Shown: positions 1 through 5,755, numbered from the stretch's first letter. The stretch is DNA of 5,927 nucleotides from Syntrophomonadaceae bacterium (GCA_031265005.1 JAISDD010000016.1:1-5927); one strand, 5' to 3'. A program made the numbers and translations. The notes: generated by a model not told the origin, from the letters alone.

Positions 1-588
1 AAACGCCGTCAGCGGATATATGATATGCGCCAAATCCAGCTTAAACAGAGCTGCAAAGTGGGCCATGACAAGGAGGCATCCCCTGAAATCAGAGTTCAAG
101 GACAGATTGCTAACATCGATGTTCGGCACTCCGGCGGGCATCGTGCGCAAATACTTCGCCGAGGAGACCAGCGCGGCCCTGGCATCGACTAGATATGAAG
201 TAATATCTCCATTAAAAGAAACGGCATAGTACTCGAAATCATGCATAAATATAATGCTGAAGTAGATGGAAGCGACCGCAAAACCCACAGAAAATATCAG
301 GAGCGCCTCTTTTCTGTCAATCAGCATTGGCTCCCTGTACTTCAGCCACAAAGAGGCGTTTAATAGAATCATGGCGGCCAAAAAGTAATTTATCACCGAC
401 TCAACTGAGAACCCCAGCCAGCTCAAAGGGAAAAGAACCGTTATTATCACCCCTATTCCCAGCCACGGGGTGATATATAAATCAAACTTCTTCAGATCGC
501 CGTTCAATAGCAATACCTTTACCGGATACCCCCAGAAATACAGCGTGAAGTACGCAACGATAAAACTAACGTAAATACTCAGCATCAT
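1..588 (-). CDS. Polytopic membrane protein, GT-C-like, tandem paralogue (partial, C-terminus beyond window)
   Basis: The frame is open for 196 codons from an ATG-ATG pair (588 and 585) to the window edge, so only the N-terminal part is seen. It aligns without gaps to the first 195 residues of the neighbouring 725-residue protein, with about 131 identities by hand count (roughly 67 percent). The first 60 residues are 54/60 identical, including YFWGYPVKVLLLN and LFPLSWLGFS. Predicted membrane segments lie near residues 1-18, 38-57, 63-80 and 93-113. A large loop follows with the conserved acidic stretch D127..SYL.D134, then the DFRGC motif. The ATG at 585 matches the paralogue's start, while the ATG at 588 gives closer Shine-Dalgarno spacing; either may be used. 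The gene begins 9 bases after the previous gene's stop, so translational coupling is expected. A GT-C-type sugar transferase of the cell envelope is an inference from topology and the loop aspartate. The specific family is not established. Confidence 0.85.
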   Translation of the reverse strand, partial: MMLSIYVSFIVAYFTLYFWGYPVKVLLLNGDLKKFDLYITPWLGIGVIITVLFPLSWLGFSVESVINYFLAAMILLNASLWLKYREPMLIDRKEALLIFSVGFAVASIYFSIIFMHDFEYYAVSFNGDITSYLVDARAALVSSAKYLRTMPAGVPNIDVSNLSLNSDFRGCLLVMAHFAALFKLDLAHIIYPLTAF

Positions 589-600
589 TCTCACCCCTCA
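589..600 (-). promoter_or_regulatory. Ribosome-binding site overlapping the upstream stop codon
   Basis: Read on the minus strand, the upstream gene's TGA runs straight into a purine-rich GGGGTGAGA and then ATG-ATG. The Shine-Dalgarno core begins at the stop codon itself, so ribosomes finishing the 725-residue protein can re-initiate on its paralogue. The overlap points to coupled synthesis in a fixed ratio. No promoter is visible between the two genes, and there is no room for one. Confidence 0.7.
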
Positions 601-2775
601 TTGGCCGATGTCCATCCTCGCCAAATAAACATCGGAGATATCCCCGTCAAGCTCTATGACCAAGTCGTTCACTCCGCTACTGAAACTTACGCCGTCAAGT
701 TTTAGGTACAGCCGCTGACCGACCGCTATTGATTCAACGATAAAATCGCCGTTTACATAAGCTCGCGCGCCCAAGGGTATCACCGCGTTTTTAAAGAACG
801 TTATACAGATATTTGCGGGCTTATCCTTAATTGCGACAAATCGCAAACCGATCTTATTATCCGTAACGGCTCTCGCCATCAGGACATCGGGCGATGCGTC
901 AATATAGTTCAATCCGAAGCTTACGCCGCTATAATCATGCAATATTATTGAATCCTCATCGACCCGGTATATTTTATATACTCCATTGGCAAATATCGTC
1001 TTGCCGCTGTTGATGGTGCGAAGGTTATCCTCCATCATCGGATTGGCGACGTATATGTCGCCGGGCTCGAAAAACTCCCTCATACTGCGGCCAAGCGACC
1101 TGCTGAAACCGCTGTTGTACGTTCTCCCAAACGGCGCGTAATACTCCGCCGTCCACTGCGCCATGATATCAGCGCAGTCAAGAATGACAGCGGATCCTGA
1201 GTAATATGAGTTTTCGCTGAAGTACCTCAGCACGGAGTAATCCCGGGTCATGACGCCGGGGGGGGTTGAGACATATGTTGCCCTGATGCTCAGCACAAAA
1301 AAGATCAGGAAAATAACAGCCGCTACGGAATGTTTCCCTCCGAGTGGCCGCAAGTGAAGAACCGATTTGCGCTCAGGCGCGCCGTCATTTAAAAAATCTG
1401 TAAAATTTTTGTAGAAAGAGTCCAATTTTTCCTTCAAGAATCTAATAAACATAATCACCGTAATAAATGAAAGTGATATCGCTGACTTATAAGCATTGTA
1501 CGACGATGCGCCTCCGTATTTGAAGTATTTAAAACAAAAAAAGATATACAGGAAAAGATATGAAAAACAGCAAATGGATAAAAAGGACATCGGTCCCTCC
1601 CTCTTTATCTGGCGTATCAACACGCAGAAAAGCAAAAGGTTCGCGAATAACAGCATCGCGAATCTTCCGTTTGGCGAGGTCATGGCGCCGTATGCACCGG
1701 AAATGTCGTAAAAAGTCGCAATATGCATCGCCCAGCCTGTAAATACGCTTTCAAAAGCAAAAAATAATTTCATAAAATTTATTATTACCGGAATATTTAT
1801 TACGGTAAATAAACCGGCGACAAGGCCGGTATTTTTCCAGCATGCTTTTTTATCGTATTTTGGATTGAAATTGACAACGCAGACAAACACTAAAGCGGGC
1901 ACTATCGGATACGCCAGCGCCTCGATGTAATTCAAACCATTGACCGTCAGGACAAACGCCGTCAGCACACATGTCCTGGGATCAAATTTGCCCCTCTCAA
2001 ACATATAAAACGCCAGATAAACGGCCAGAAGGACTATGCCTATAGAAAACATCTGCCCTGTGAAGCTGAAGAAGACCAGCCGCTGGTAGAAGTTGTTGAA
2101 AGCCAACATCCCCAGCAACAAAAAGGGGACTACAATGTTACTCGTTTTATCCATAAACAACCTGAATATAATGACGTTCAAAAACATTATAAAAGCCGAT
2201 ATAAAATAGAATATATCCGCCAAATCCGCTCCAAACAGCGCCGCAAAAAGGGATAAAACAAATAAACACCCTCTAAAGTCAAAGTTCAGGGATTGGTCGC
2301 TTGTCACGATATGAGGGATTCCCAATGGGCGGTCATTTATATAATTGGCGGATGATACGAGCGCCGCTTTAGCATCCAGAAGATAAGATGAAAAATCAGC
2401 TACATTTGTAACAGCAGCATACTCAAAACCCTTCAAATACAGGATACTGCCATAGATACTGGCCACTGTAAAGCCTATCAGCGCTATCAAAACGGCTTCC
2501 TTGCCGCCGGTCATCATTGGCTCCCTGTATTTCAGCCACAATACGACGTTGATCGCCAGTACGGCGGCAAAAAAATAGTTTGCTGCCGATTGGACCGAGA
2601 AGCCAAGCCAGCTCAAAGGAAACAGAACCGCGATTATCACGCCTATTCCCAGCCATGGTGTGACGTACAGGTCAAACTTCTTAAGATCATCATTCAATAA
2701 CAATACTTTTACCGGATAACCCCAAAAGTATAGGGTAAAGTACATAACTATAAAGCTTATATAAATATTTAACAT
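598..2775 (-). CDS. 725-residue polytopic membrane protein with C-terminal soluble domain, GT-C glycosyltransferase-like
   Basis: The N-terminal two thirds is very hydrophobic. I count about 13 possible membrane segments (near residues 1-18, 38-57, 63-80, 93-113, 171-205, 213-230, 241-257, 268-300, 316-338, 372-389, 396-415, 430-446 and 482-500). Residues 501-725 are soluble and rich in beta-type sequence, probably on the outer face. The first large loop (about 114-170) carries D127 and D134 in ADFSSYLLDAKAAL, like the loop acidic residues of GT-C enzymes that use polyprenyl-phosphate sugars. Both are kept in the adjacent paralogue. A role in surface glycan assembly is inferred; a polymerase or other envelope transporter remains possible. 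The start is an ATG with GAGGT 9-10 bases upstream, and an extended -10 promoter lies about 55 bases before it. An unbroken run of eight cytosines encodes T504-P505-P506 exactly where the membrane part ends. I cannot name a specific family. Confidence 0.85.
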   Translation of the reverse strand: MLNIYISFIVMYFTLYFWGYPVKVLLLNDDLKKFDLYVTPWLGIGVIIAVLFPLSWLGFSVQSAANYFFAAVLAINVVLWLKYREPMMTGGKEAVLIALIGFTVASIYGSILYLKGFEYAAVTNVADFSSYLLDAKAALVSSANYINDRPLGIPHIVTSDQSLNFDFRGCLFVLSLFAALFGADLADIFYFISAFIMFLNVIIFRLFMDKTSNIVVPFLLLGMLAFNNFYQRLVFFSFTGQMFSIGIVLLAVYLAFYMFERGKFDPRTCVLTAFVLTVNGLNYIEALAYPIVPALVFVCVVNFNPKYDKKACWKNTGLVAGLFTVINIPVIINFMKLFFAFESVFTGWAMHIATFYDISGAYGAMTSPNGRFAMLLFANLLLFCVLIRQIKREGPMSFLSICCFSYLFLYIFFCFKYFKYGGASSYNAYKSAISLSFITVIMFIRFLKEKLDSFYKNFTDFLNDGAPERKSVLHLRPLGGKHSVAAVIFLIFFVLSIRATYVSTPPGVMTRDYSVLRYFSENSYYSGSAVILDCADIMAQWTAEYYAPFGRTYNSGFSRSLGRSMREFFEPGDIYVANPMMEDNLRTINSGKTIFANGVYKIYRVDEDSIILHDYSGVSFGLNYIDASPDVLMARAVTDNKIGLRFVAIKDKPANICITFFKNAVIPLGARAYVNGDFIVESIAVGQRLYLKLDGVSFSSGVNDLVIELDGDISDVYLARMDIGQ

Positions 2776-2828
2776 TGCGGACTACCTCAATTAAAAAGAA
2801 TTTTAGAATAACATTTTCTTTGCGCTCA

Positions 2829-2837
2829 ATTATACCA
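2829..2837 (-). promoter_or_regulatory. Extended -10 promoter for the 725-residue membrane protein gene
   Basis: The minus strand reads TGGTATAAT, a perfect TATAAT preceded by the TGn extension. Transcription would start near 2822, giving a leader of about 47 bases before the ATG at 2775. The -35 position about 17 bases upstream is poor, which is common for extended -10 promoters. Two TATACT boxes lie slightly upstream (2849-2859) and could act as alternatives. The promoter sits beside a probable IS remnant, so it may have been brought in or created by insertion. Confidence 0.55.
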
Positions 2838-2845
2838 GCAGATCA

Positions 2846-2938
2846 CTAAGTATAGTATAAACGCTTGGAGACCATGAACAGTTTCTGTCTGAGTTCCCTG
2901 CGCACGATCAGTTTCGGATCATTGCTCTTCCTTGGCAT
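2846..2938 (-). pseudogene. 30-codon ORF with perfect Shine-Dalgarno, possible truncated transposase start
   Basis: This short frame begins ATG and ends TAG, encoding 30 residues that start MPRKSNDPKLIVRRELRQ. A textbook GGAGGT (2946-2951) stands 7 bases upstream, better than the sites of the full genes here. The peptide is strongly basic (K/R at 3, 4, 9, 13, 14, 17, 19, 25 and 26), as expected for the start of a DNA-binding protein. Just upstream is a sequence resembling an insertion-sequence end. I read it as the first codons of a transposase cut off when most of the element was lost. It could instead be a real small basic protein. I cannot match it to a named family with certainty. Confidence 0.4.
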
Positions 2939-3010
2939 ATCAAATACCTCCGTTCAGATGCTCTCATTCTGCACCCTCGCGGAGGTTTACACAATCTTTA
3001 GGACAGACTC
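2846..3010 (-). mobile_element. Probable solo left end of an insertion sequence (IS256-like) with truncated transposase start
   Basis: On the minus strand, GAGTCTGTCCTAAAG (from 3010) followed by TTGTGTAAACCTC resembles the terminal inverted repeats of many IS256-family (Mutator-type) elements, which often carry a CTGTCC then TTGTGTAAA pattern. About 60 bases on there is a strong ribosome site and a basic short ORF, the expected order for an IS left end plus transposase start. No matching right end is visible, so this would be a relic. The assignment rests on remembered end patterns and is tentative. The element fills most of the gap between the radical SAM gene and the membrane protein gene. 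Confidence 0.4.
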
Positions 3011-3054
3011 TTTAAATCCATCTTCACAACATCAGATCATTAGCCATAAATAAA

Positions 3055-4476
3055 TCACTTATAATTTCTGTTGGCTAACACATACTTTATATAGGAAAAA
3101 AGGCTTCTCCCCTCTGATTTTCTATGCAAATACACATAAACAAAATAAAACCATATTTTATAAAAAATATTCGGGCGATAATTAACCAATTTACTTATTA
3201 ATTTACCAGCCTTTGGGAAAAGAACAGCGGTTTGGAAAAAATACATATAATTTTTTATTTTATCAGCGTCGACATTCTTAAGAACAGTCTTCTCCAAAAT
3301 AGTTTTAGGAATATCATCATACGAAAAATCAAAATCCAAATACCCTTTTTTTATTGCCTGCGCTGTCATCCTTGTTCCCGGCATTGGCGTAAATATTGCG
3401 GCTCTTGGAAAATCAGCCTTCATTTTTATATTTATGTTTATGGTATCCCATATTTCTTGCTCTGTTTCTGAGAGTAGGCCTAACATATTATATGTTCTGA
3501 AAGGAATTCCATATTTATGCAATCTTTCGGCAACGCTAAACAATAATTCATTGGAGTAATTTCGGTTTAATATATCCTTTCTCACCCTTTCCGAACCTGA
3601 TTCCACTCCAATTGCCACGCAATAGCAATTATACTCCGCAAGAGTAGATATGACATTTTCAGTAGCAAGTTCAGGTCTAAGCAGGACTACAAATGGCAAA
3701 TTGACATTCTCAGAATATTTTTGTAAAAAACTTTTCATCCAAGCAATATCAATGCCGAATGTATCACTATTGAAGATTACAGGGTTTTTTGCGAATACTT
3801 TAATAGTTTCTTTTATTTCTTCCACGGCACGCTCTGCGCTCAAAGCTCTGATCGTTTTACCCAAGCCCTTATGCAGGGTCTTATATCCATCATTGAAACA
3901 ATAAGTGCAATTGTAGGGACAACCGCGTATTGGAAGGACTACCGGAGACGCAGTTAATATAATGGTATTTTTATAACAACTCCAATCGAGCATCGGTAAG
4001 TTATCAAGTGGGTCTATAAGAGGTCTCTGGGGATTTTTAATTATTTCACCGTTAATTTTGACATGTAGATTTTTAAACAATCTTATTTTTTTAGAACCAT
4101 CTTCCCAACCTTCATTAAGGGCATCCATGATTTCGCCGATAACCTCTTCACCCTCTCCTCGGCAAACAATATCTATGCAACTTTCCTCAATAATTTCAGG
4201 AAAAAATGTTGGATGCGGTCCTCCAAGAATTATCGGAATTCCAGGGTATACTCTTTTGATTGAATCGGCAATTTTGACCGCATCCGAATGGATACCAGTC
4301 ATACAAGAAAACCCAATAATATCTGGTTTTTCCTCACGTATGACCAACATAGTATCCGCGTCATTTTTATATAAGAGAAGACAAAACTCGTGCCCCTTCT
4401 CCTTAACAGCGCCGCACAAATACGCCGTGCCTATATAGGGTGCTCGCTGCAACTGTATCATCATAAATTTAGCCAA
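3055..4476 (-). CDS. B12-binding-domain radical SAM protein (class B / BchE-like type)
   Basis: The 473-residue product has the two-domain order of cobalamin-dependent radical SAM enzymes. The N-terminal Rossmann-type B12-binding region (about 1-150) carries IIGFSCMTGIHSD (53-65), IILGGPHPTFFPE (82-94) and VCRGEGEE (104-111). The radical SAM barrel has CPYNCTYC (C186, C190, C193) for the 4Fe-4S cluster, then GVESGSERVRKDIL (290-303) and FTPMPGT (362-368). The classic DxHxxG cobalt-ligating motif is absent, as in many members of this group, so base-off B12 binding is expected. Such enzymes are cytoplasmic and methylate or rearrange unactivated carbons of lipids, antibiotics, cofactors or sugars; the substrate here is unknown. 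The start is TTG at 4476 with GGCGG 7 bases upstream. The alternative ATG at 4464 would drop four residues. The gene is A+T-rich compared with its neighbours, suggesting acquisition. Its promoter is about 200 bases upstream. Confidence 0.92.
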   Translation of the reverse strand: MAKFMMIQLQRAPYIGTAYLCGAVKEKGHEFCLLLYKNDADTMLVIREEKPDIIGFSCMTGIHSDAVKIADSIKRVYPGIPIILGGPHPTFFPEIIEESCIDIVCRGEGEEVIGEIMDALNEGWEDGSKKIRLFKNLHVKINGEIIKNPQRPLIDPLDNLPMLDWSCYKNTIILTASPVVLPIRGCPYNCTYCFNDGYKTLHKGLGKTIRALSAERAVEEIKETIKVFAKNPVIFNSDTFGIDIAWMKSFLQKYSENVNLPFVVLLRPELATENVISTLAEYNCYCVAIGVESGSERVRKDILNRNYSNELLFSVAERLHKYGIPFRTYNMLGLLSETEQEIWDTININIKMKADFPRAAIFTPMPGTRMTAQAIKKGYLDFDFSYDDIPKTILEKTVLKNVDADKIKNYMYFFQTAVLFPKAGKLISKLVNYRPNIFYKIWFYFVYVYLHRKSEGRSLFSYIKYVLANRNYK

Positions 4477-4504
4477 AGTTCATCCGCCTTGAAAATTAAG
4501 ATAA

Positions 4505-4536
4505 CTATCCTCAGTAGGCAAAGCATTTGAGGATAG
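4505..4536 (-). promoter_or_regulatory. Stem-loop in the leader of the radical SAM gene
   Basis: CTATCCTCA (4505-4513) and TGAGGATAG (4528-4536) are perfect 9-base inverted repeats separated by 14 bases. In the minus-strand transcript the hairpin ends about 28 bases before the TTG start, just upstream of the ribosome site. No U-run follows, so a simple terminator is unlikely. It could be an operator or an mRNA-stabilising or attenuating structure, or chance. Confidence 0.35.
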
Positions 4537-4681
4537 CTCAAGAAACAAAATTGGAGATGGTATTGAACAACGCTTTACCTTATTTGACAGCAAGTCCAAT
4601 AACCAAACCCCAATTAGCACAAGCGCAACATTTCTACCTTGGAATTACCCTAACACCTGTTACATCAATAAATGCTTAATT

Positions 4682-4710
4682 AGTATATCTTATTTTCCGC
4701 GAACTGTCCA
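4682..4710 (-). promoter_or_regulatory. Sigma70-type promoter for the radical SAM gene
   Basis: On the minus strand TGGACA (4710-4705) and TATACT (4687-4682) are separated by exactly 17 bases, and each box differs from consensus at one position. Transcription would begin near 4675 and run leftward through a leader of about 200 bases into the radical SAM gene. The promoter lies about 20 bases outside the apparent ISAs1 end at 4730, reading away from the element. Confidence 0.55.
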
Positions 4711-4729
4711 CATACCCCTCAGACCACAG

Positions 4730-5002
4730 CAGGGCAACAGCATTTACTTTTGAGCGAGTAAGAATCAGAATAAATGAATGAATATACAAAAATTGAAAGA
4801 GGAAATATCGGAAGTGAGCGATCCGCGGCGTGCGTACGGGAATCTTCGCCATAAGCTTGAGGACATAATTATAATAGGGCTGTTGTCGACGATTTGCCCG
4901 GGAGAGGATTTTGCCGACATGGAGGAGTTCGGCAAAGAACGGGAAAAGTGGCTGCTTGATTTTCTCGAACTGCCCAACGGGATTCCATACAGCGATACGT
5001 TC
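4730..5002 (+). mobile_element. ISAs1-family insertion sequence remnant, left portion only
   Basis: The element appears to begin at CAGGGCAACAGCATTTAC, a plausible ISAs1-type terminal repeat, followed 48 bases later by the transposase ATG. Recognisable transposase homology ends at about 5002. No reverse-complement copy of the terminal repeat occurs to the right in this window, so the distal three quarters of the element is missing. The remnant lies between two divergent genes and marks a recombination or deletion junction. The exact left boundary is inferred. Confidence 0.65.
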
Positions 5003-5026
5003 CATGTAACGGGCTTACGGCTATGA
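4778..5026 (+). pseudogene. Truncated ISAs1-family transposase (N-terminal fragment)
   Basis: The 82-codon frame begins MNIQKLKEEISEVSDPRRAY, continues with GNLRHKLEDIIIIGLLSTIC, DFADMEEFGKEREKWL and ends its homology with FLELPNGIPYSDTF (residues 63-76). This is the characteristic N-terminal domain of ISAs1/H-repeat-associated transposases, normally followed by a DDE catalytic domain in a protein of roughly 370 residues. After DTF the frame turns to unrelated HVTGLRL and stops at 5026, so the catalytic domain is absent and the protein cannot transpose. The break is abrupt and looks like a deletion or rearrangement instead of a single frameshift, because no downstream frame resumes recognisable transposase sequence. 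The ribosome site is weak. Confidence 0.88.
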
Positions 5027-5209
5027 ACGAGGCAAAGCGATAGAGCAGCGAAGAATCAATAAACAGGGATGTGAACGCCCGGAATGGAAGATTTAGCCGA
5101 AGCGCGGGTTTGGTGGATACGTTATTATTTGAGAGGACGATTTCGTCCGGTACGTTGCGGGGAGCATGGAAAGTGGGCTTGAGGTTCAAGAATTCGGGGG
5201 GAAAAACAA
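5027..5209 (+). other. Pilin upstream region with no recognisable gene
   Basis: These 183 bases separate the broken transposase from the pilin. Start-less open frames exist, such as 63 codons after a TAG near 5036 running into the pilin start, but they show no family motif. Two small hairpins are visible: GGACGA-TT-TCGTCC (5135-5148) and CTTGA-GGT-TCAAG (5178-5190). A pilin promoter probably lies here, but I see no good -35/-10 pair. A run of six G (5196-5201), 8 bases before the ATG, serves as ribosome site. Confidence 0.4.
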
Positions 5210-5725
5210 ATGACAAAGATAATGAAGGCGCGTAAAAGCGGGTTCACACTCGTGGAGCTTTTGATAGTCATCATGATCATCGCCATCCTGGCCGGCATGA
5301 CGATGCTCGCCACGGGCGCGGCGATCGACGGGGCGGAGGCCGCGAGGGTCATCAACGACCTCCTCAGCATGAAGGCCGCGGCGATAATGTTCTGCCTCGA
5401 CGAGGGGCATTGGCCGGATGAAGCGGCGGGCTCAGGCGCCTTCAATTCGGCCAGCGCGCTTGCCCGGAGCTTCGACCGCTATACCGACCGACCGCTCCTC
5501 GGCGGCGCCGGGAGATATGCCAGTATTCAGATAGATTCGGGAAATCTCGGGTCAACCCCCAGGACATTCATCGGGTTAGAGCTGGCGGGCAACACCGCAA
5601 AGGCTGGAGTGAGGCAGAAGCTCCGCGCCAGCGCGCAAAACAGCGGCCTGTACGGTACGCCGGCCGGCGGCGGCACCCCTATGTACGACGGCGCCGGAAA
5701 TGTAGTATGGACTGTCATGTACTGA
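5210..5725 (+). CDS. Type IV pilin / pseudopilin-like protein with class III prepilin leader
   Basis: The 171-residue product starts with a short basic leader and the prepilin peptidase site SG|FTLVELLIV. Cleavage after G11 leaves F12 as the methylatable first residue and E16 as the conserved glutamate 5. Residues 12-37 form the hydrophobic assembly helix. The helix continues to FCLDEGHWPDE (61-71), similar to the DxGxxP region of pilins and GspG/GspH pseudopilins. The rest is a Gly/Ala/Ser-rich head ending in VVWTVMY. Only one cysteine (C62) is present, so the C-terminal disulfide loop of classical type IVa pilins is missing. The protein would be processed at the inner membrane and assembled into a pilus or secretion pseudopilus, but no assembly genes are in the window. 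Start 5210 is favoured by the G-run; an in-frame ATG at 5222 would give the more usual MKARKSGFTLVE leader. G+C is far higher than in the leftward genes. Confidence 0.9.
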   Translation: MTKIMKARKSGFTLVELLIVIMIIAILAGMTMLATGAAIDGAEAARVINDLLSMKAAAIMFCLDEGHWPDEAAGSGAFNSASALARSFDRYTDRPLLGGAGRYASIQIDSGNLGSTPRTFIGLELAGNTAKAGVRQKLRASAQNSGLYGTPAGGGTPMYDGAGNVVWTVMY

Positions 5726-5736
5726 TTTGAAATCAG
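5722..5736 (+). terminator. Hairpin overlapping the pilin stop codon
   Basis: CTGATT (5722-5727) and AATCAG (5731-5736) form a 6-base stem with a 3-base loop, and the TGA stop lies within the stem. No T-run follows, so it is not a classical terminator alone. With the two strong hairpins just downstream it may form a composite 3' end that stops transcription or protects the message. Confidence 0.3.
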
Positions 5737-5755
5737 GGGCCTAAAGGGTGAGACT

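Larger units (their letters stand above)
4477..4729. other. Intergenic leader region between the radical SAM gene and the ISAs1 remnant
   Basis: About 250 bases hold no complete gene. The contents are the minus-strand leader of the radical SAM gene, its promoter near 4682-4710, and the 9-base stem-loop at 4505-4536. A start-less open minus frame runs 4644-4480 and ends 3 bases before the TTG start of the radical SAM gene. Its product includes a hydrophobic stretch VALVLIGVWLLDLL. The plus strand is also open over part of the same stretch, so neither frame is convincing. The hydrophobic one may be the tail of a lost upstream operon gene. Confidence 0.4.

Noticed and set aside
20..229. Plus-strand 69-codon open frame
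   Set aside because: It lies opposite the clearly conserved paralogue reading frame on the minus strand and has no motif or ribosome site.
1496..1742. Two overlapping plus-strand open frames
   Set aside because: They are antisense to membrane segments of the 725-residue protein and have low-complexity, motif-free products.
2423..2656. Minus-strand 77-codon frame in another phase
   Set aside because: It is fully inside the 725-residue gene, whose frame is supported by its paralogue.
2865..3053. Plus-strand 62-codon frame
   Set aside because: It is antisense to the probable IS end and the 30-codon ORF, with no good ribosome site and no motif.
3232..4438. Three plus-strand frames of 79-126 codons
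   Set aside because: All are opposite the radical SAM gene, whose motifs fix the true frame; the longest mirrors the B12-binding region.
4538..4677. Plus-strand frame ending LGITLTPVTSINA
   Set aside because: It is open for about 50 codons, but there is no ribosome site and no family match, and it overlaps the leader of the radical SAM gene.
4477..4681. Cobalamin riboswitch in the leader of the B12 radical SAM gene
   Set aside because: The leader is long enough, but no B12-box-like consensus or multi-stem arrangement is visible; only a single 9-base stem-loop is present.
4676..5216. Minus-strand frames of 70-115 codons over the ISAs1 remnant
   Set aside because: They are antisense to recognisable transposase sequence and their products show no family features.
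5125..5718. Minus-strand frames opposite the pilin
   Set aside because: High G+C suppresses stop codons; the plus strand carries an unmistakable prepilin leader.
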